A stretch of DNA of 64,000 nt from Chondrus crispus. Lineage: Eukaryota > Rhodophyta > Florideophyceae > Gigartinales > Gigartinaceae. The stretch's first letter is position 1. Each line of letters starts with the position of its first letter. This document shows, piece by piece, positions 40,801 to 53,251 of this stretch. The DNA is taken from positions 1 to 64,000 of the forward strand of contig NW_005179070.1 in the NCBI RefSeq assembly GCF_000350225.1, written 5' to 3'. The position numbers were made by a program, and so were the translations under genes. Under the pieces are notes generated by a model. It was given only the letters and a program-made list of their open reading frames with translations. It ran no database searches and was not told where the DNA came from.

Positions 40801-42465
40801 ATGTTTCCTTCATCGGATCCCACTGTCGGACATACCGCCCGCGGTCGCCGCGGTGTGGGCTTCTCACACATGCCTTCCATTCCTAGCGACCTTCCTTCCA
40901 TACCCCGACTTCCCCCGAACACCAACGTTCCTGAACCGGTCTTTCATCCCGATCTCCATCCTTCATCAGCCCCTTGCCGATACCCCTCACTAGCCGAGCT
41001 CCAAGTTAAATCCATGCGCGACTATCCCTTACTGTACGCGGCCACCCCTTGGTTTTCCGCCATCGACGTGCGCGACGTCACTAACATCGGGCGCGACTTT
41101 GCCGACGGTGCGGGGATGTTACCGGGTCACCTTCCCCTTCAAGCCATTTCCTCCTACGATTGGCGTGCCCGTGTCGCCATTCCCCCTTCTATCCTGCGTC
41201 GTTCCTGCCCTCGTGGCCGACAGGGCCTATCCCTGCGGTTCATGGAAGCCGTCCTCGACCGCCTCGACCTATCCCTATCCGATGCCCTCATCCCTCCGTC
41301 CTTCGGATGTGACACGTGGAAGTTTCGCACGGAGGGGGAGCGTGATTACCTTGACAACCTCCCCAGCTGGACACGGGGTAACCCCGTGCTCGAGGCGGAC
41401 CGCCTGTGGCATAACCAACTGACGGTGACTAACGATGCCCTGTCATACACGCGCGCAATCCTCCCCCTCAATTTTCGATATACGAAACGCGGGAACATCC
41501 CCTTCTTCGAGCATACGGTCCGATTCGAGCGTAAGATGAGATCGGACACGGGATATTTCCTAGCTTACCGAATGGTTGAGACGGGGGAAATTGCTCGGTC
41601 ACACTATCCCAACCGGTACCAGCAACTCCCCTCGTGGTGGGGACAATTGGAGGTCTGCCAAGGGTTTTGGGCAGAGCTCGGTCCCATCCTTACCTACTTT
41701 GGAAGCCATCTCACTGATCCTCGTCACGGGTTGTGGGTTGTCTTTTTGACGGAGTGGTGCGTGAAGGTAGCCGCCACCTTGCTCTGGGAGGCGTACGATT
41801 GTTGGCGGCTTTGGTATCTTCCTCCGAAGCTCGTCGAGCTCATGTGCCTTTTGGACTATACTGTGCCCTTGGGCGGAGCAGACACCGACTTCGAACTGCA
41901 CTCCTTACTCGAAAAGATCAATCAGGTTGACTGGGATGTTGTTCCCCCTATCAACTCATCCCGATCCTTCGCGAGGCGACGCCCGTCCTTTTCTCCCAGA
42001 CGAAGTCACAGTGCGGCGGGTGACTTTGTCTGGTTCAACCCTTGGACATCCGCCTTGTGCTCTCCCTCCGAAGCGCGCCTCAGTCGCCAATTCGGCAACC
42101 AAGTTCCAACCCCTGACGTAGCTCCCATACGAGCCGTAGATCCCCGCGCAGACGACGTTTGCCCCCGACCGTCTGCTCCAGATTACTCTCTCCCTGCAGC
42201 CCCTGCCGCTGCTCCTCCTGCTGTCGATATCCCCTCGGCAGGGCATACCGAAACTCTGTCGGTTAGGGAAGCATTGTCTTCCCTACCGTCCCCATCAATT
42301 CCCAAAAAGAGCGACGGAGCCATTGACATCTACTGCACATTTCTCCGCGCTCATGGCATCGAAGGTGAAGCTCTCCAAGGGGCTTCCCTCGATGACCTGC
42401 GAGTCCTTGCTCGACTCGTTACCTCACTCCCAAAGGAAAAATCCTTGGGTGTGCCGCCCCACTGA
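40801..42465 (+). CDS. Chromo-2 opposite-strand ORF, unknown product
   Basis: A 554-codon open frame on the strand opposite to gag-pol; ATG 40801 lies 111 bp inside the 3' LTR and the frame is open a further 69 bp upstream. It is rich in Trp, Tyr and Phe: WFSAIDVRDVTNIGRDF, WRARVAIPPSILRRSC, GLWVVFLTEWCVKVAATLLW and, about 90 residues later, GDFVWFNPWTSAL, then a proline/alanine-rich stretch and a final helical segment (LDDLRVLARLVTSL). The EW and DFVWF blocks match the Chromo-1 counterpart in order and spacing. No signal peptide and no recognised family. Being fully open while gag-pol is broken is notable. Confidence 0.65.
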   Translation: MFPSSDPTVGHTARGRRGVGFSHMPSIPSDLPSIPRLPPNTNVPEPVFHPDLHPSSAPCRYPSLAELQVKSMRDYPLLYAATPWFSAIDVRDVTNIGRDFADGAGMLPGHLPLQAISSYDWRARVAIPPSILRRSCPRGRQGLSLRFMEAVLDRLDLSLSDALIPPSFGCDTWKFRTEGERDYLDNLPSWTRGNPVLEADRLWHNQLTVTNDALSYTRAILPLNFRYTKRGNIPFFEHTVRFERKMRSDTGYFLAYRMVETGEIARSHYPNRYQQLPSWWGQLEVCQGFWAELGPILTYFGSHLTDPRHGLWVVFLTEWCVKVAATLLWEAYDCWRLWYLPPKLVELMCLLDYTVPLGGADTDFELHSLLEKINQVDWDVVPPINSSRSFARRRPSFSPRRSHSAAGDFVWFNPWTSALCSPSEARLSRQFGNQVPTPDVAPIRAVDPRADDVCPRPSAPDYSLPAAPAAAPPAVDIPSAGHTETLSVREALSSLPSPSIPKKSDGAIDIYCTFLRAHGIEGEALQGASLDDLRVLARLVTSLPKEKSLGVPPH

Positions 42466-45400
42466 CCCGCCGCTCGGACGACTCCCCCCCCCCTGATCCA
42501 TTCTCGGATTATTACCCGTTTGGGGTGACATCTGGTTATCGACGTCACCCGATAGCTTTTGGATAATAAAATGAATCGCCTGCGTGTCCCCCGTCACCTT
42601 CACTTTCCTCCTCTTTTCTTTCCGCCTACCGTTCGTTAGCGAAACGCAGAAGGGTCCATGCAGGTACACTCTTCCTCGAACGTCGGGCTGATCCATTGTC
42701 CGACTGAACTCCTCGTCGAGGGAACGATGTCCTCTTTGGGGTCTCCGACTCCGCCCATTTCCTCGGACTTCTAATTTTCTCCTCTCTTTTTTTTGTATGC
42801 GCCCCACCTCTGCGGTCGCATCTTCTTCGTCCCTTTTTTTCCTCCTCTTTTCCTCAGGACCTTCTCCTTACCGAAACCATGGTGCGGCCTTGCCTCCTTC
42901 CCTATCAGGCCTCCAAATATCCTCAGAGTATGAGAGCGAGACCCACTTTTTCACCTACAACCCCTGTTGAGCGGTGTGGCATTGACAATACCTCGGTATC
43001 CCATCCCTTGGGCGTGCTCAACGAGCGCTGTGCAGCGGAGGCGTAGATCCAATTACGTCGACTCGAACTAAGGGAATATTGGTCGAGATATCCGGTGTTC
43101 ATTTTACACCCCTCGGGCATCTCGAGCATGCGCTTGCGAGGTGCCCTGCTTGTCCCACTGCGCCGTAAGACTTTCGTTGCAATTGTTTTGAGCTTCAATT
43201 AAATTCATACTCTCCTCCTCGCCATTTTCAGCACGAGCACATTCCGTCCCTTTTTCGATGACCCTTGCCTATGTGCTCCTTGCGTTTGCGGCCTCCGACG
43301 TCATATCGTGTTCCACATCACGTCCGATCTTTTCCCACCATTCTCTAACTCAGGTGGGCGTCCAAAGTCACATCAAATGTACAGTTCGGACCCAATCCTG
43401 GTCGCATCGTTAAAACCTTGTCTGAATTTTTCCTCCTTAGTCCGTTGTCTGTTTACAGTCTACTGTCGAACTGTAGGCGAACACCGGTTATGCCCCCGTC
43501 ACGAGACGGTGCATTTCACTTCGTGCGCTCTCCGGGTCTTGCCGCGCATCGTACGACATCGAGCATTGCGACAGGATGTGGGACCAATATAATTCCTCCT
43601 TCAAAATCCTAAATAATGCTCGGAATGCGTTTTGTCCGTCATATGAAGGAATCTCTCCGACAACTGTCAATATCGGTAGTGCCCTTCCGCATCATTAAGT
43701 GGTGTCTAGAGTAGACTCCGTTGGGAAGGCACGAGCATTCAACTGCGCAACCCCGATGGGATCGCAACCAATTTTCCGCTTGCACACGTTGCCACGTCTA
43801 CCCACCTCCCTTGCCACAATAATCTGCTTTCCCATCAAACTCGATGGCGGTTGCTCGTCTCTACGGAATGAGGGACGCTTTCCGTCCCTCAGCCCTGTGT
43901 GGACATACGACGTATGTTCGGGATGTCCCCTTGGTTAAATACTCGAGGTTCGACCCCGATTTGTGTTGATCCGTACATTAGCATGTTGCTCTTCCCTCCA
44001 AAACTGCGAGCCGGGTTGAAGATGTATGCTACATGAGTCCCCGTCGTGGATAATGGTATTCATCGCTTTTCCTACGTCCGCCTGTTGGTGACACCGGCGC
44101 CCGTCAGAGTTTGGCAGGTGTCACCCCTCCCTTCGAAGCTATTGTCCCGGGCAAACGAACATTTGCGACTTCAAAAAAAAATATTTCTCTTGATGCGCAG
44201 CCCGCAGGGCGACATCACCTCCCCTAAGCACGGTTTCTTCTCAAACGAAGCAAATTAGAGAAATAAATAAACGACGAGGTAAGGAAGTAGGAAGGAATTG
44301 AAAGAATGGAGGCATGAGAGTGGGAAAGGCTATGGAGAGGGATCATCACAGTAGATCGTTCGGGGTGTGGGCGAAAATGGGAACTCGACGACGGTAGTTG
44401 TCACAAGCAACAGACTGATCGTCGTCACATAGCTCGTCAAGCAAATGTATCCTCCATAGCAGTGTTCCCCGCGAGGCCACCCTTCGGGGCTCCACTATAA
44501 GAGGGAGGGCGTGAGTACCTCGATCTCCTCATGCGCAAATAAGCCATCTCCCTTCTCCCGCCTCTCTTTTTCTTCTTTTCTTTCTGTACCGTGCGGTCAT
44601 GAACAGGGATTTTTGCGAACGTGAATGGTCGCCGATTTGGGGTAGGTCATCAGTGACAACGGGGTCGCATTGTGTCGTGCTGGGAGACCCCCATAATCGC
44701 CGTACGAGTCACTTAGATGTGATTTTCGGGACGTTCTCCCTCAATCTAGTACACGAAAAATTTTAACTTCGTCACACTCAGTTGGTCAGGACTTCATGTT
44801 TGATTACGACTCCCCAATTTCGCCCCTTGTTCCAAGCCGTCGGCCCTAAATGTTGTTATAAATTCCCGTCCGTAGTAAAACGGAGCAGCCATCAGTAGAA
44901 CGGCTTCGTGGGAGCGGATTCTCATTACGAGCACGACCTCGGTTTCCGAATAAACTTCGGTCCTTCGGACTCTTCGACCTCCACTTGTAAAGTACTGTCC
45001 TCCTGGCCGGTCGACGGAACTTCATGGCGTAACGCCCTTGCGCAATGAACAGCAGAACAACTCGTTCTTCTTCTCGGTGTGACACACCGCATGGTTACTT
45101 GATGGTGATTGTCGGTTCGCCGCTCTGAATTGTTCTTGGGGCCTCGATCGGTTGGCGTCGCCACTCTCGTCCGTCGCCGTTCGCGACGCGGGGTTCGCGC
45201 TCTGTGCGTGAAAGAAAACAAACATAAAAAATAATAATAATAACAAAGACAAAAACGGAAACATAGGAAAGATATGGGGGGGGTTATGGCGGCAGGCCGG
45301 TAAGTAGGTCACTCGTGGTGTGGCGTCGATGCGGGAGCGACAAAGCTCCTCCGTAATGATGAGGTTTCACGCCGCGCTGTGTAGCCGTGTACTTGCACGT

Positions 45401-46293
45401 GGTGTCGATGGGTCAGGGCAACAGTGGTCCATGTGGAACCATCTTCTCGCTCGTCGAGCGGAGTCTAGGTGTTGCAAACGAACTTGGCAAGTGCTCTCAT
45501 GTGCGATTAATCGCAACTTCGCCGGTGGCGAGCCCCTAGCATTTGTGCGGTCGGCGGTGGGGGTTGCCAACAACGTTTCGTACAAGTGCGGGCTTTTTCC
45601 TTAATTGCAGTTAATTTTTCGACGTATGGCCGGAGTTCAGTCTGCAACTCGTGCTGATCATTTGACAGCTTACCAGCAGCGAGCTCCCAATTTCTTTTGA
45701 TTAAATCACACCCCATGAGGGCGGATCATCGATCTAGGCGTCACATCACGTGCACGCGGCGGCCGCGTGTGATCGTATCCAAGGAGGTAAATTACCTCGG
45801 CCTGAGACTACAGTACATCTTCCCTTCCACGGCCTGGCCGCGCGGGCCATTTCATTCATGGGCGGGGGTCCCAGGCAAAATCGCTTGAGTCTTTCGTTTC
45901 CCTTCTCCTCACTCCGAGGGGTCTCGTTTCCGGCGACTGTCCTTACTCTCTCTCCGCGACGCTGTTCACTGCATCACTTCAAACTCGAGAGCCTCCTGAT
46001 GGGGACCATCCCCAATACAATTCCAACATTTCACTCGCGGTCTTATTGCGTCCCGCATCATTCACTTCCTCTCGATCGGCCTCCCTCGCGTGCGCCTCTA
46101 CATCAACTGTATCTTTTCCCCTCCTTCTCCCTCGACTCGAGGGTAACCCGCTCGTCAGTCCCTTTTTACAAAGGCGTTCCCGACGGAAGACTGCCTGACT
46201 CCTCTCGCTCCGACTTTCCTTGCTTGCGGACCCGTTCGTTTCGAACTTCTGACTCTTCCGTGTTTCCTAATCGGCTAATTCTATTGACGATGC
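42466..46293. other. Chromo-2 long region without clear coding
   Basis: About 3.8 kb between the opposite-strand ORF and the chromodomain end of pol. ORFs are short (under 190 codons) and compositionally plain. It has a TATAAGAGGGAGG-like word near 44500 and an A-rich stretch near 45220-45260. It could be a remnant of further ORFs, captured sequence or a long untranslated region. Confidence 0.4.
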
Positions 46294-49200
46294 CTACCCC
46301 GCTTGCGCGTGCGTGACTTGCGGCGGCAAGAGTAATTTCTTCCTTCGGAAATACGTGACGGCCGCACTGCGGGGTAATTGCTCAATGGGCTCCCACGTCG
46401 CGTCCTCGGGCGTATAACCGTACCATTCCACCTTGAGAATCAAATTACCATTTTGATAATCGTGGTCGACGACCCGGTCGATTACATATTCCGTGTTCTC
46501 TGTTTCCTCTCCTTTCTCTGAACTGTTTCCCTCCCCCTTCTGAAGATCTGTTTCCCTCCCCCTTCTGAAGATCTTCCAACTCGTCCTCTTCTCTGGACGT
46601 TCCGAGCTCGCGTAGGTTTGGAGGTGTCTCCGCTGTCGGCGTTTGACCAACTAAATTATCCAGGTCCCCCGTCGTAGGCGCACGGGTGTGAGGACGTTCC
46701 TCGTCCTCCATTGCCTCTCCCTCTTCGTTTAACTCCGGCTCTCCCAGGAACTGTAGCGCTTGACGTAGGCCGGTTATCGGCGCATGGTCCATTGGGCTTG
46801 GGGCTAATTCCACCCTGTCTTGCGATACGCGTTCCTCCTGATCGCCAATGGCAATGAGTACCGTATGTTGATCCGATCTTCTGACCTGATAAGGCCCTGT
46901 AGCGACTTGTGCGAGCTTATGTTTCGGTTCGCTAGCCGTGCCCTGCTCCTTCCGGAGGAACACGTAGGACCCTGGTGGGATCTCGTATTGCGGTTTGCGA
47001 AGGCGTGCGTCGAAATTTCGCTTGTATCGGGCTTGTTTCTTTCGCAAACTCCTATCGGCGCTTCGAATTAGGCTCTCCAACCACGACTGCCATTTCAGGT
47101 AGTATGCTCGTGACGAGCTGAAGTTCTCCAAAGTCGGCTGCGCTTGTAACGCAATGCTTCTCGGCGCCCGAGCCAACACCAGCTCGAAGGGCGCAATGTT
47201 CGTAGTTCGATGAACTTGTGTGTTGTATGCGAACGTCACAGCGTCGCTAAATAAGTCCCATTCCTTGGGATGCTCTCCAACGTATTTTCGCAACGCGGAA
47301 GTCAGCGTGCGGTTAAATCTCTCAACTTGGCCGTTGGCTTGCGGGTGGTACGTAGTCGTGAACACATTGCGGATGCCGAGAATTCGACAGACGTTCTAAA
47401 AGAACCGGGCCGTGAACTGTGTTCCATTGTCGGACAGCAGCTTGACCGGCGGTCCGTACACGAATACCCAATAGTGAACGAAGGCTTGTGCGATGTGCGC
47501 AGCTGATATCTTCTTCAACGGTACGGTTCGTACCAGTTTCGAGTATCGATCGCTGATCACGAGAATATACCGATTTCCTCGCTTAGTTGTAATTAGCTCG
47601 CCGAGGATGTCGATGGCGACAAATTCCAGCGGCGCTTTGGGCGTGAACAGCTTCATTTCCTTCGTGTTTTTCTTAACTTCACCCTTTCCCGCGCACATGC
47701 GGCGCAATTCTTCGCGACTGCATAGCAGTCTAGGGCCATCGTAGGCCAATAAAAATATCTTCTCAAAGTCTTGTGAAGTTTCCTGCCTCCCGGGTGGCCT
47801 GCCAATTTTGCGTAGTGGCTCAACCCTAGGACGCGGTCCCTTAACGATTGTGGTATTACCACTTGTACAAACTCTGCCGCGGTACGGCATAGAGTTCCTT
47901 CGAGTTCCTCGGTCTCCGTGCTGAACGTTCTCACCTTTCCGGCGTCCATTTCTTCCTTGATGCGGTTGCAGAAGGGGTCGACGGCTTGCTCGCGAATGAG
48001 CTTCCCCGGAGTGACAGCTTGGAATTGATCGAGGCGATCAGGGGCGGTCCCCCCTCAAGAGCGAGGATGTCGTCTGCCGCGTCAATACTTTCCTCGTCCT
48101 CCACTGTGCCCTCGGCCGGTTCGGCCATAAAGCAAGGGATTTCGTCGTCGATTTCGTCGACGGTTTCTCCTGCGGTTCGCAACCTTGACAAAGCGTCCGC
48201 CTGGCTGTTAGCCTTTCCCTTTTTGTACTTGATTTCAAAATAGAATTCCGAGAGGCGTAGCCTCCATCGGATTAATCTCCCGCTGGGGTCGGTTACGTTC
48301 ATCAACCACCTCAATGAGGCATGGTCGGTATGCACGACGAAGTGCTCGCCAATGGTCTTAAAGTCTGTACGGCCCAAATTACCGCTAGACATTCTTTTTC
48401 TGATACCGAATAGTTTCTCTCGGCTGCGGCTAACGTTCTTGAAAAGAACCCGATGGGTTTGCGTTGCGCATCCGGGTGTGTTTGAAATAGTGCAGCGCCT
48501 ATTTGGTAGTCGCTTGCATCGGTATCTACCGAGTAGGGTAGGTCCTTCTTCGGCAGCGCCAACACCGGAGGTGCCAAGATGGCGTCCTTGAGCTTATGAA
48601 AAGCTTTCTTGCACGGTTCGTCGAATCCTTCCAACTGGACCGGTTGTCCTTTCTTCAGTAGTTGGTTTAGAGGCTGCGCAATTTTCGCATACTGCGGAAC
48701 GAACCTGCGGTAGACATTGCAGAGTCCCAGGAAGCTCCTGAGCTGTGTCTGTGTTCGCGGGTACCGCACTTGTTCCAACGCCGCGGTTCGCGCGACATCG
48801 ACTTCTAGCGTACCTGGGCGTACCTGGGCGGACGACGTGGCCCAGGTACTTGATCTTTTCCACGAAAAATTCGCACTTGCGAAGCTTGAGCTTGACACCT
48901 GCCTTTTCCGACACGGAAAGTATTTCATCCACGTGCACGATGTGCTCCTCCCACGACTTGCTAAAAATGATTATGTCGTCTAGATACACCAAACAGCATT
49001 TCCAACGGAACGGAGAGAGCAGGATATCCATTGCTCTCTGAAACGTCGCTGGCGCGTTAGTTAGCCCGAAGGGCATTCTTGAGAAGCGACACAGACCTGA
49101 GTGACACGAAGATGCGGTCTTGTCGCGGTCGCACTCAGGGATAGGCATCTGCCAATATCCCGAAATCGCGTCCAACGCGGAGAAAACCTTAGTGTCACCA

Positions 49201-50606
49201 AGCGAGTCCAGGCACTCATCCATGCGCGGTAAGGGGTACGTGCCCTTCACCGTTACTGCGTTCAGCCTGCGGTAGTCTACGCAAAAACGCATTGACCCAT
49301 CCGGCTTTGGCACCGGCAACACGGGCGACGCCCATTCTGACTGCGCTGGTTCTATCACTCCTGCCTCCAACATCTTCTGCACCTCTGCATCTTCTACTTC
49401 GCGAGCTTTAGGTCCGGCCCGATACGGGGCTTGTGCGATGGGACGAGTCTCGGGTATCAACTCGATCCGATGGACGGTGGTATTAATTTCGCCAAGCGTC
49501 CCATCCCACATCCTTGAATACTTCTTCAACATCCGACGAAACCGCTCGCGCAGCCGTTCCGGCACGTGGCTCAGGTCGAGGTCCTCCACGTCCGGCGGTG
49601 GCGGCTCAATCCTGCGTTGCGGCTTCGTAGATGCCGACGCGGAGAGCTCTGCCGACCGTTCTTCTGGCTGTTCCTCGCGCGCTTGATCCGACGGTTCGCC
49701 ACTTGTCTCGCCCGTAGGCGTCTTGGTGGAATTAGGAAGTTCTCCTTCTTCCTTTCTTGAATTCCGAAAACTTCACCAATGGTGGTTTTGCTCTCGAGCG
49801 CGGCTCTCGGGTGCGGTAGTAATTCTGCCACCACTTGGCCTTTTTGCACCCTGACAGGGTACGTCCTAAAATTCGCAACGAGTAAACGAAATGGCCTGTC
49901 AGGCTCAACCTGAACGACACCATTCGTGCACGTCAACCCGTGCCTTTCGTACAACGACGAGTACGGCTGAACACCACCAAGCCCGCCCTCTTCGAGGTGC
50001 ATTCCACGACGCGTTGCGTCCCTGGCTCTATAGTCGTGGCTCTTGCCACTTTTACCTTAGGGGAAATTCGTTCCCCCTTTCCATCATTCTCGTCCTCTCC
50101 CGCGACGAGATTCTTCTTCCCTTTTCTCGTCGAGAACCGCCTAACTATCGGAACCTCCGAGAAATCCGCCAACTCAACCTTTTTTTCCTTGGATAAATTG
50201 CTTCCACAAACCGGTCACAGTAGTCCGCGCCTAGAATTAGCAGGACGGCTAGTTTTTCGCATACAATAAACTCGGCTGCGGCCACAAATTTTCCAAGCCT
50301 CACAGGCATTCTAATTGTGCCGAGAGTCCGGAGTGGCCTATTGCTCGCGTCGCCGATATCTTGGGTCGGTCCGTAGGACACTAGAGATTCCATTCCAGCT
50401 GGGAGTTCCGATTTTCGCACAAGGTTTGGTCCCGCGCCGGTGTCTAAAGCAGACAACACCCGGCTCATCAATCCAATTGTGGGTCCGATGTCCGCGTAAA
50501 CTTTGTAGTTTTTTCGCGCAAGGACCAAAATCTTCTCGGGACACTCCCTTCGCTTAACCCTGTACCAGGGTCTTCGAACTTCTTCCAGCGGATGATCTCG
50601 GCTCAA
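46294..50606 (-). pseudogene. Chromo-2 pol (protease, RT, RNase H, integrase, chromodomain)
   Basis: Reads from 50606 downward. Protease with ALDTGAGPNLVRK. RT with YPLPRMDECLDSLGDTKV, MPFGLTNAPATFQRAMD and CLVYLDDIIIFSKS. RNase H with YSVDTDASDYQIGAALF. H-H-C-C finger with LSHYAKLAGHPGGRKL and NCAACAR. Integrase with VAIDILGELITTKRG, LLSDNGTQF and HPQANGQVERFNRT. A terminal chromodomain (YVIDRVVDHDYQNGNLILK, DATWEPIEQL). In chromoviruses the chromodomain steers integration to marked chromatin. Several breaks. Confidence 0.9.
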
Positions 50607-50769
50607 AATTTTCTTGACTTGAGCTGGCCCTTTGGGCTTGGCTTATCCACCAATCCAACAACCTCCTCCTCGAGGCCTGATTTTTCCTTTAGAGACGGGG
50701 AACGGGGCTGAGCCCCGGGCACAGTACGTCGACCCTGTGCCTCTCGCGACTCATGCGAGATTCCCCTCT

Positions 50770-53075
50770 CTAGTTTTCCTGCCGCTGCGAGATCCTTCTC
50801 GCATCTGACGGCGCGGGCCCCGCGGTGGGCCCTCTGAAGGGTTGGTTCGACCTCGGCGTTGAAGCACTCGGCGTGCTCGCCGTCTGCGAATCGAACCAAT
50901 TCTTGACCTTCAGGTAACTCGTCGATGTTATTTCTAACCTCTCCATCGGAGACAACGCCTCATAATTTTCCAAAACTTGGTGCATTTCCCGGAGGGAAAG
51001 AATGCACGTTGGCGCGGCGTGCCCCTTTTCATAGCAATGATAGCACACCAGACCGTGCGTCTTGACGGGATACAGCGTCCTAGGTCCTCCACGGGCCGGC
51101 GGCCTTCCTTGGCGTTGCGGCCTTCCCATCCAGCCTGGCCTTCGAAACGTCGTACCTTTGTCTTCCATCGGAATGCGCGGCGCCAGCGTGTGGCCGCGCC
51201 CCCGAAACATCATCACGGGATCCGTGGGCTCTGAAAACGACTCCGTCGTGTATGCAGGCGTCGGTAGAGTTGACGACCCGCTGTCCCCGTAGTCCTCGTG
51301 TCCGTAGCCCTCCGATGGCTCAATGAACTCGCCTTCGGCTACTAACGCTCCTTCGTAGTGATTTTCGCTACTTCCATGCGCACCGCGCTCATCTGACGCG
51401 GACATGGACTCGGCTAAATGGACTGCAGCGTGACTTTTGCGACCGGGATAAGAAGCCCTCGGCTTCTTCCCCGCCCTGAACGTCGACGGCGTCTGAATCG
51501 TGACCTTCTTGGTCTTCTTGTCCTTAGCGCGGCTCGCCGAGCCATGCGCATTCGCGTAATTCACTAGTCTCAAAAATGAAACGTCCCGATTGTCTTGCCG
51601 GTATTGAGATACCATCGGCTTGATACTCGAATCGAGTCCTTCAATAAACATCGTCATCTGTTCTTCCATCGAATATACGTTCCCACATCGGTTGCTTGCG
51701 TCCGTCAGACGGATATAAAATTCCATCTCGTCTTCAGACGGTTTTGCTGAACTTCTGGCAATGCGAGCACAGCTTGACGGATCGCCTCGTCGGTTGCTAA
51801 ACTCCTCAACAACCACTGTACGGCCTCTGGCCAAACGGATATCTTTCCGTGATGGGCCCCGGCCGTCTGAGACACCGAAGTGTACTGTCTCAAGGCGATG
51901 CCGCTTAAAAATTCAGGCAACAGGCGGATCGCTTGCCCCTCGTTCATTTCTTGAGTATCAAACTCTTGAACTAACTTTGCCAAAAAATCCAACACAAGGA
52001 CCCCGTCCTCTCCTGTGAACGTGTTGTCCTTCTTCACCTTAGGCGGAATATCTCTCCTAATTTTTCGCACGGCGGTCCGCCGGGAACTTGACAAATATGT
52101 CTGCGGGTTCCGCAAGCGGTACGTTCGGTACGAAAGTAACTTCTTGAAGAGGTAGTTGGTCGGATTCAGCTCCTCCAACTCCTCCTATCGCGGCCCGCGC
52201 CGCGTTGCGACATCTTCGGGCTCCGCGTCCTTGTCTCTCCGCGAGGCGGACGAAGTGACTCCGCCTCGTCTGGAGGAAATTTTCTTGCTTGACGAAATTC
52301 CGTTTCCGTCTTCTGAACGGCGTTCGGAATCGCCCGAATGGTTCGACGAACCGCCGTTACCATCTTCGGAGGGACCAAGCGACTCCGACTGTGAGTCGCG
52401 GTTCTCCGGATCGTCACTACAGTGACCCTTGCTTGCACGTCGCTTGTCCTTCTTCGAGGGCTTCGACTTGGAACTCCGCTGCCGAGCGGGCTTGTCCTTC
52501 TTCGACCGACGGTCGCCCTCTCTACCCGAAGGGAGCGGCTCGTCGTCCGATCCTTGCGGAGCTTGATTCGCGGCCTGCTCAAGGTCCTTGAGACGTTGCG
52601 CGGCGCGATCGAATCGGTCATCGATGCTTGTTCTAAATTTTCTTAAGGACTCCAAGGCTTGATTCGCGTCGCGCCTCGCGTCCTTGACCGAAATTTTCAA
52701 CGAGGCTAGGACCTCCGGCTCCAGACCGTCGGTCGCCTCACCTCGCTCCTTCTCGACGAGATCCACTCGAGCCGACAGCTCTCCCAAAACGGTGTGGAAC
52801 TCGGATGCTTGCAACTCCAGTTGCTTCCGGACGAGGGCTAATTCAGCCTCGAGATTTTTCTTCGCTTCTTCGCGAATTTCGCTGCTCATCTTCTCCAACT
52901 TCTCGTCGAGGTCAGTCTTTTCGGCGGCTATCCCCGTAGGGGATTCTTGATCTCCGGGGTCGGTGGCCGTATTGGCCTGGCTCCGGGTGCGAGGACCCCT
53001 CGGGATCCTCGACGCTCGTGCCGATCCGGCTCTGCTCGCCCCGGGACCGACGTCCCCGGGTGCACTTGTTGACAT
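50770..53075 (-). pseudogene. Chromo-2 gag
   Basis: Starts with ATG 53075. A Ser/Pro-rich head is followed by a long coiled coil (LEKMSSEIREEAKKNLEAEL and on), a Lys/Arg/Ser-rich linker, a gag core (VLDFLAKLVQEFDTQEMNEG, RLLPEFLSGIALRQYTS) and a CCHC knuckle (CYHCYEKGHAAPTC). The core aligns in style with Chromo-1 gag (YRTYRL...RYRKKLD type segments in both). It is broken. Confidence 0.82.
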
Positions 53076-53234
53076 CGCTCGTACGAGCGGACCTACGCAG
53101 CAAAAAAGTTACAAACAAAAGAAAATAAAAAAAGAGTCCGTTACCCAGACCACTTTTGTATTGTGTCTCCAGAACGAGACTGTCGTCGACAAAAATTCTA
53201 GGTCGGGTCTCCTGAACAGTAAACAAAAATTCTA

Positions 53235-53247
53235 GGTCGGGAGACCA
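53235..53247 (-). promoter_or_regulatory. Chromo-2 primer-binding site
   Basis: Four bases after the 5' LTR the minus strand reads TGGTCTCCCGACC; TGG pairs with a tRNA CCA end, so a full-length tRNA 3' end is the likely primer. A near-duplicate of the flanking text lies 35 bp away. Confidence 0.55.
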
Positions 53248-53251
53248 CCTT

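Noticed and set aside
45750-46316. 188-codon plus-strand ORF near the end of Chromo-2 pol
   Set aside because: Plain Ser/Pro/Arg composition and overlap with the chromodomain end on the other strand; no support.
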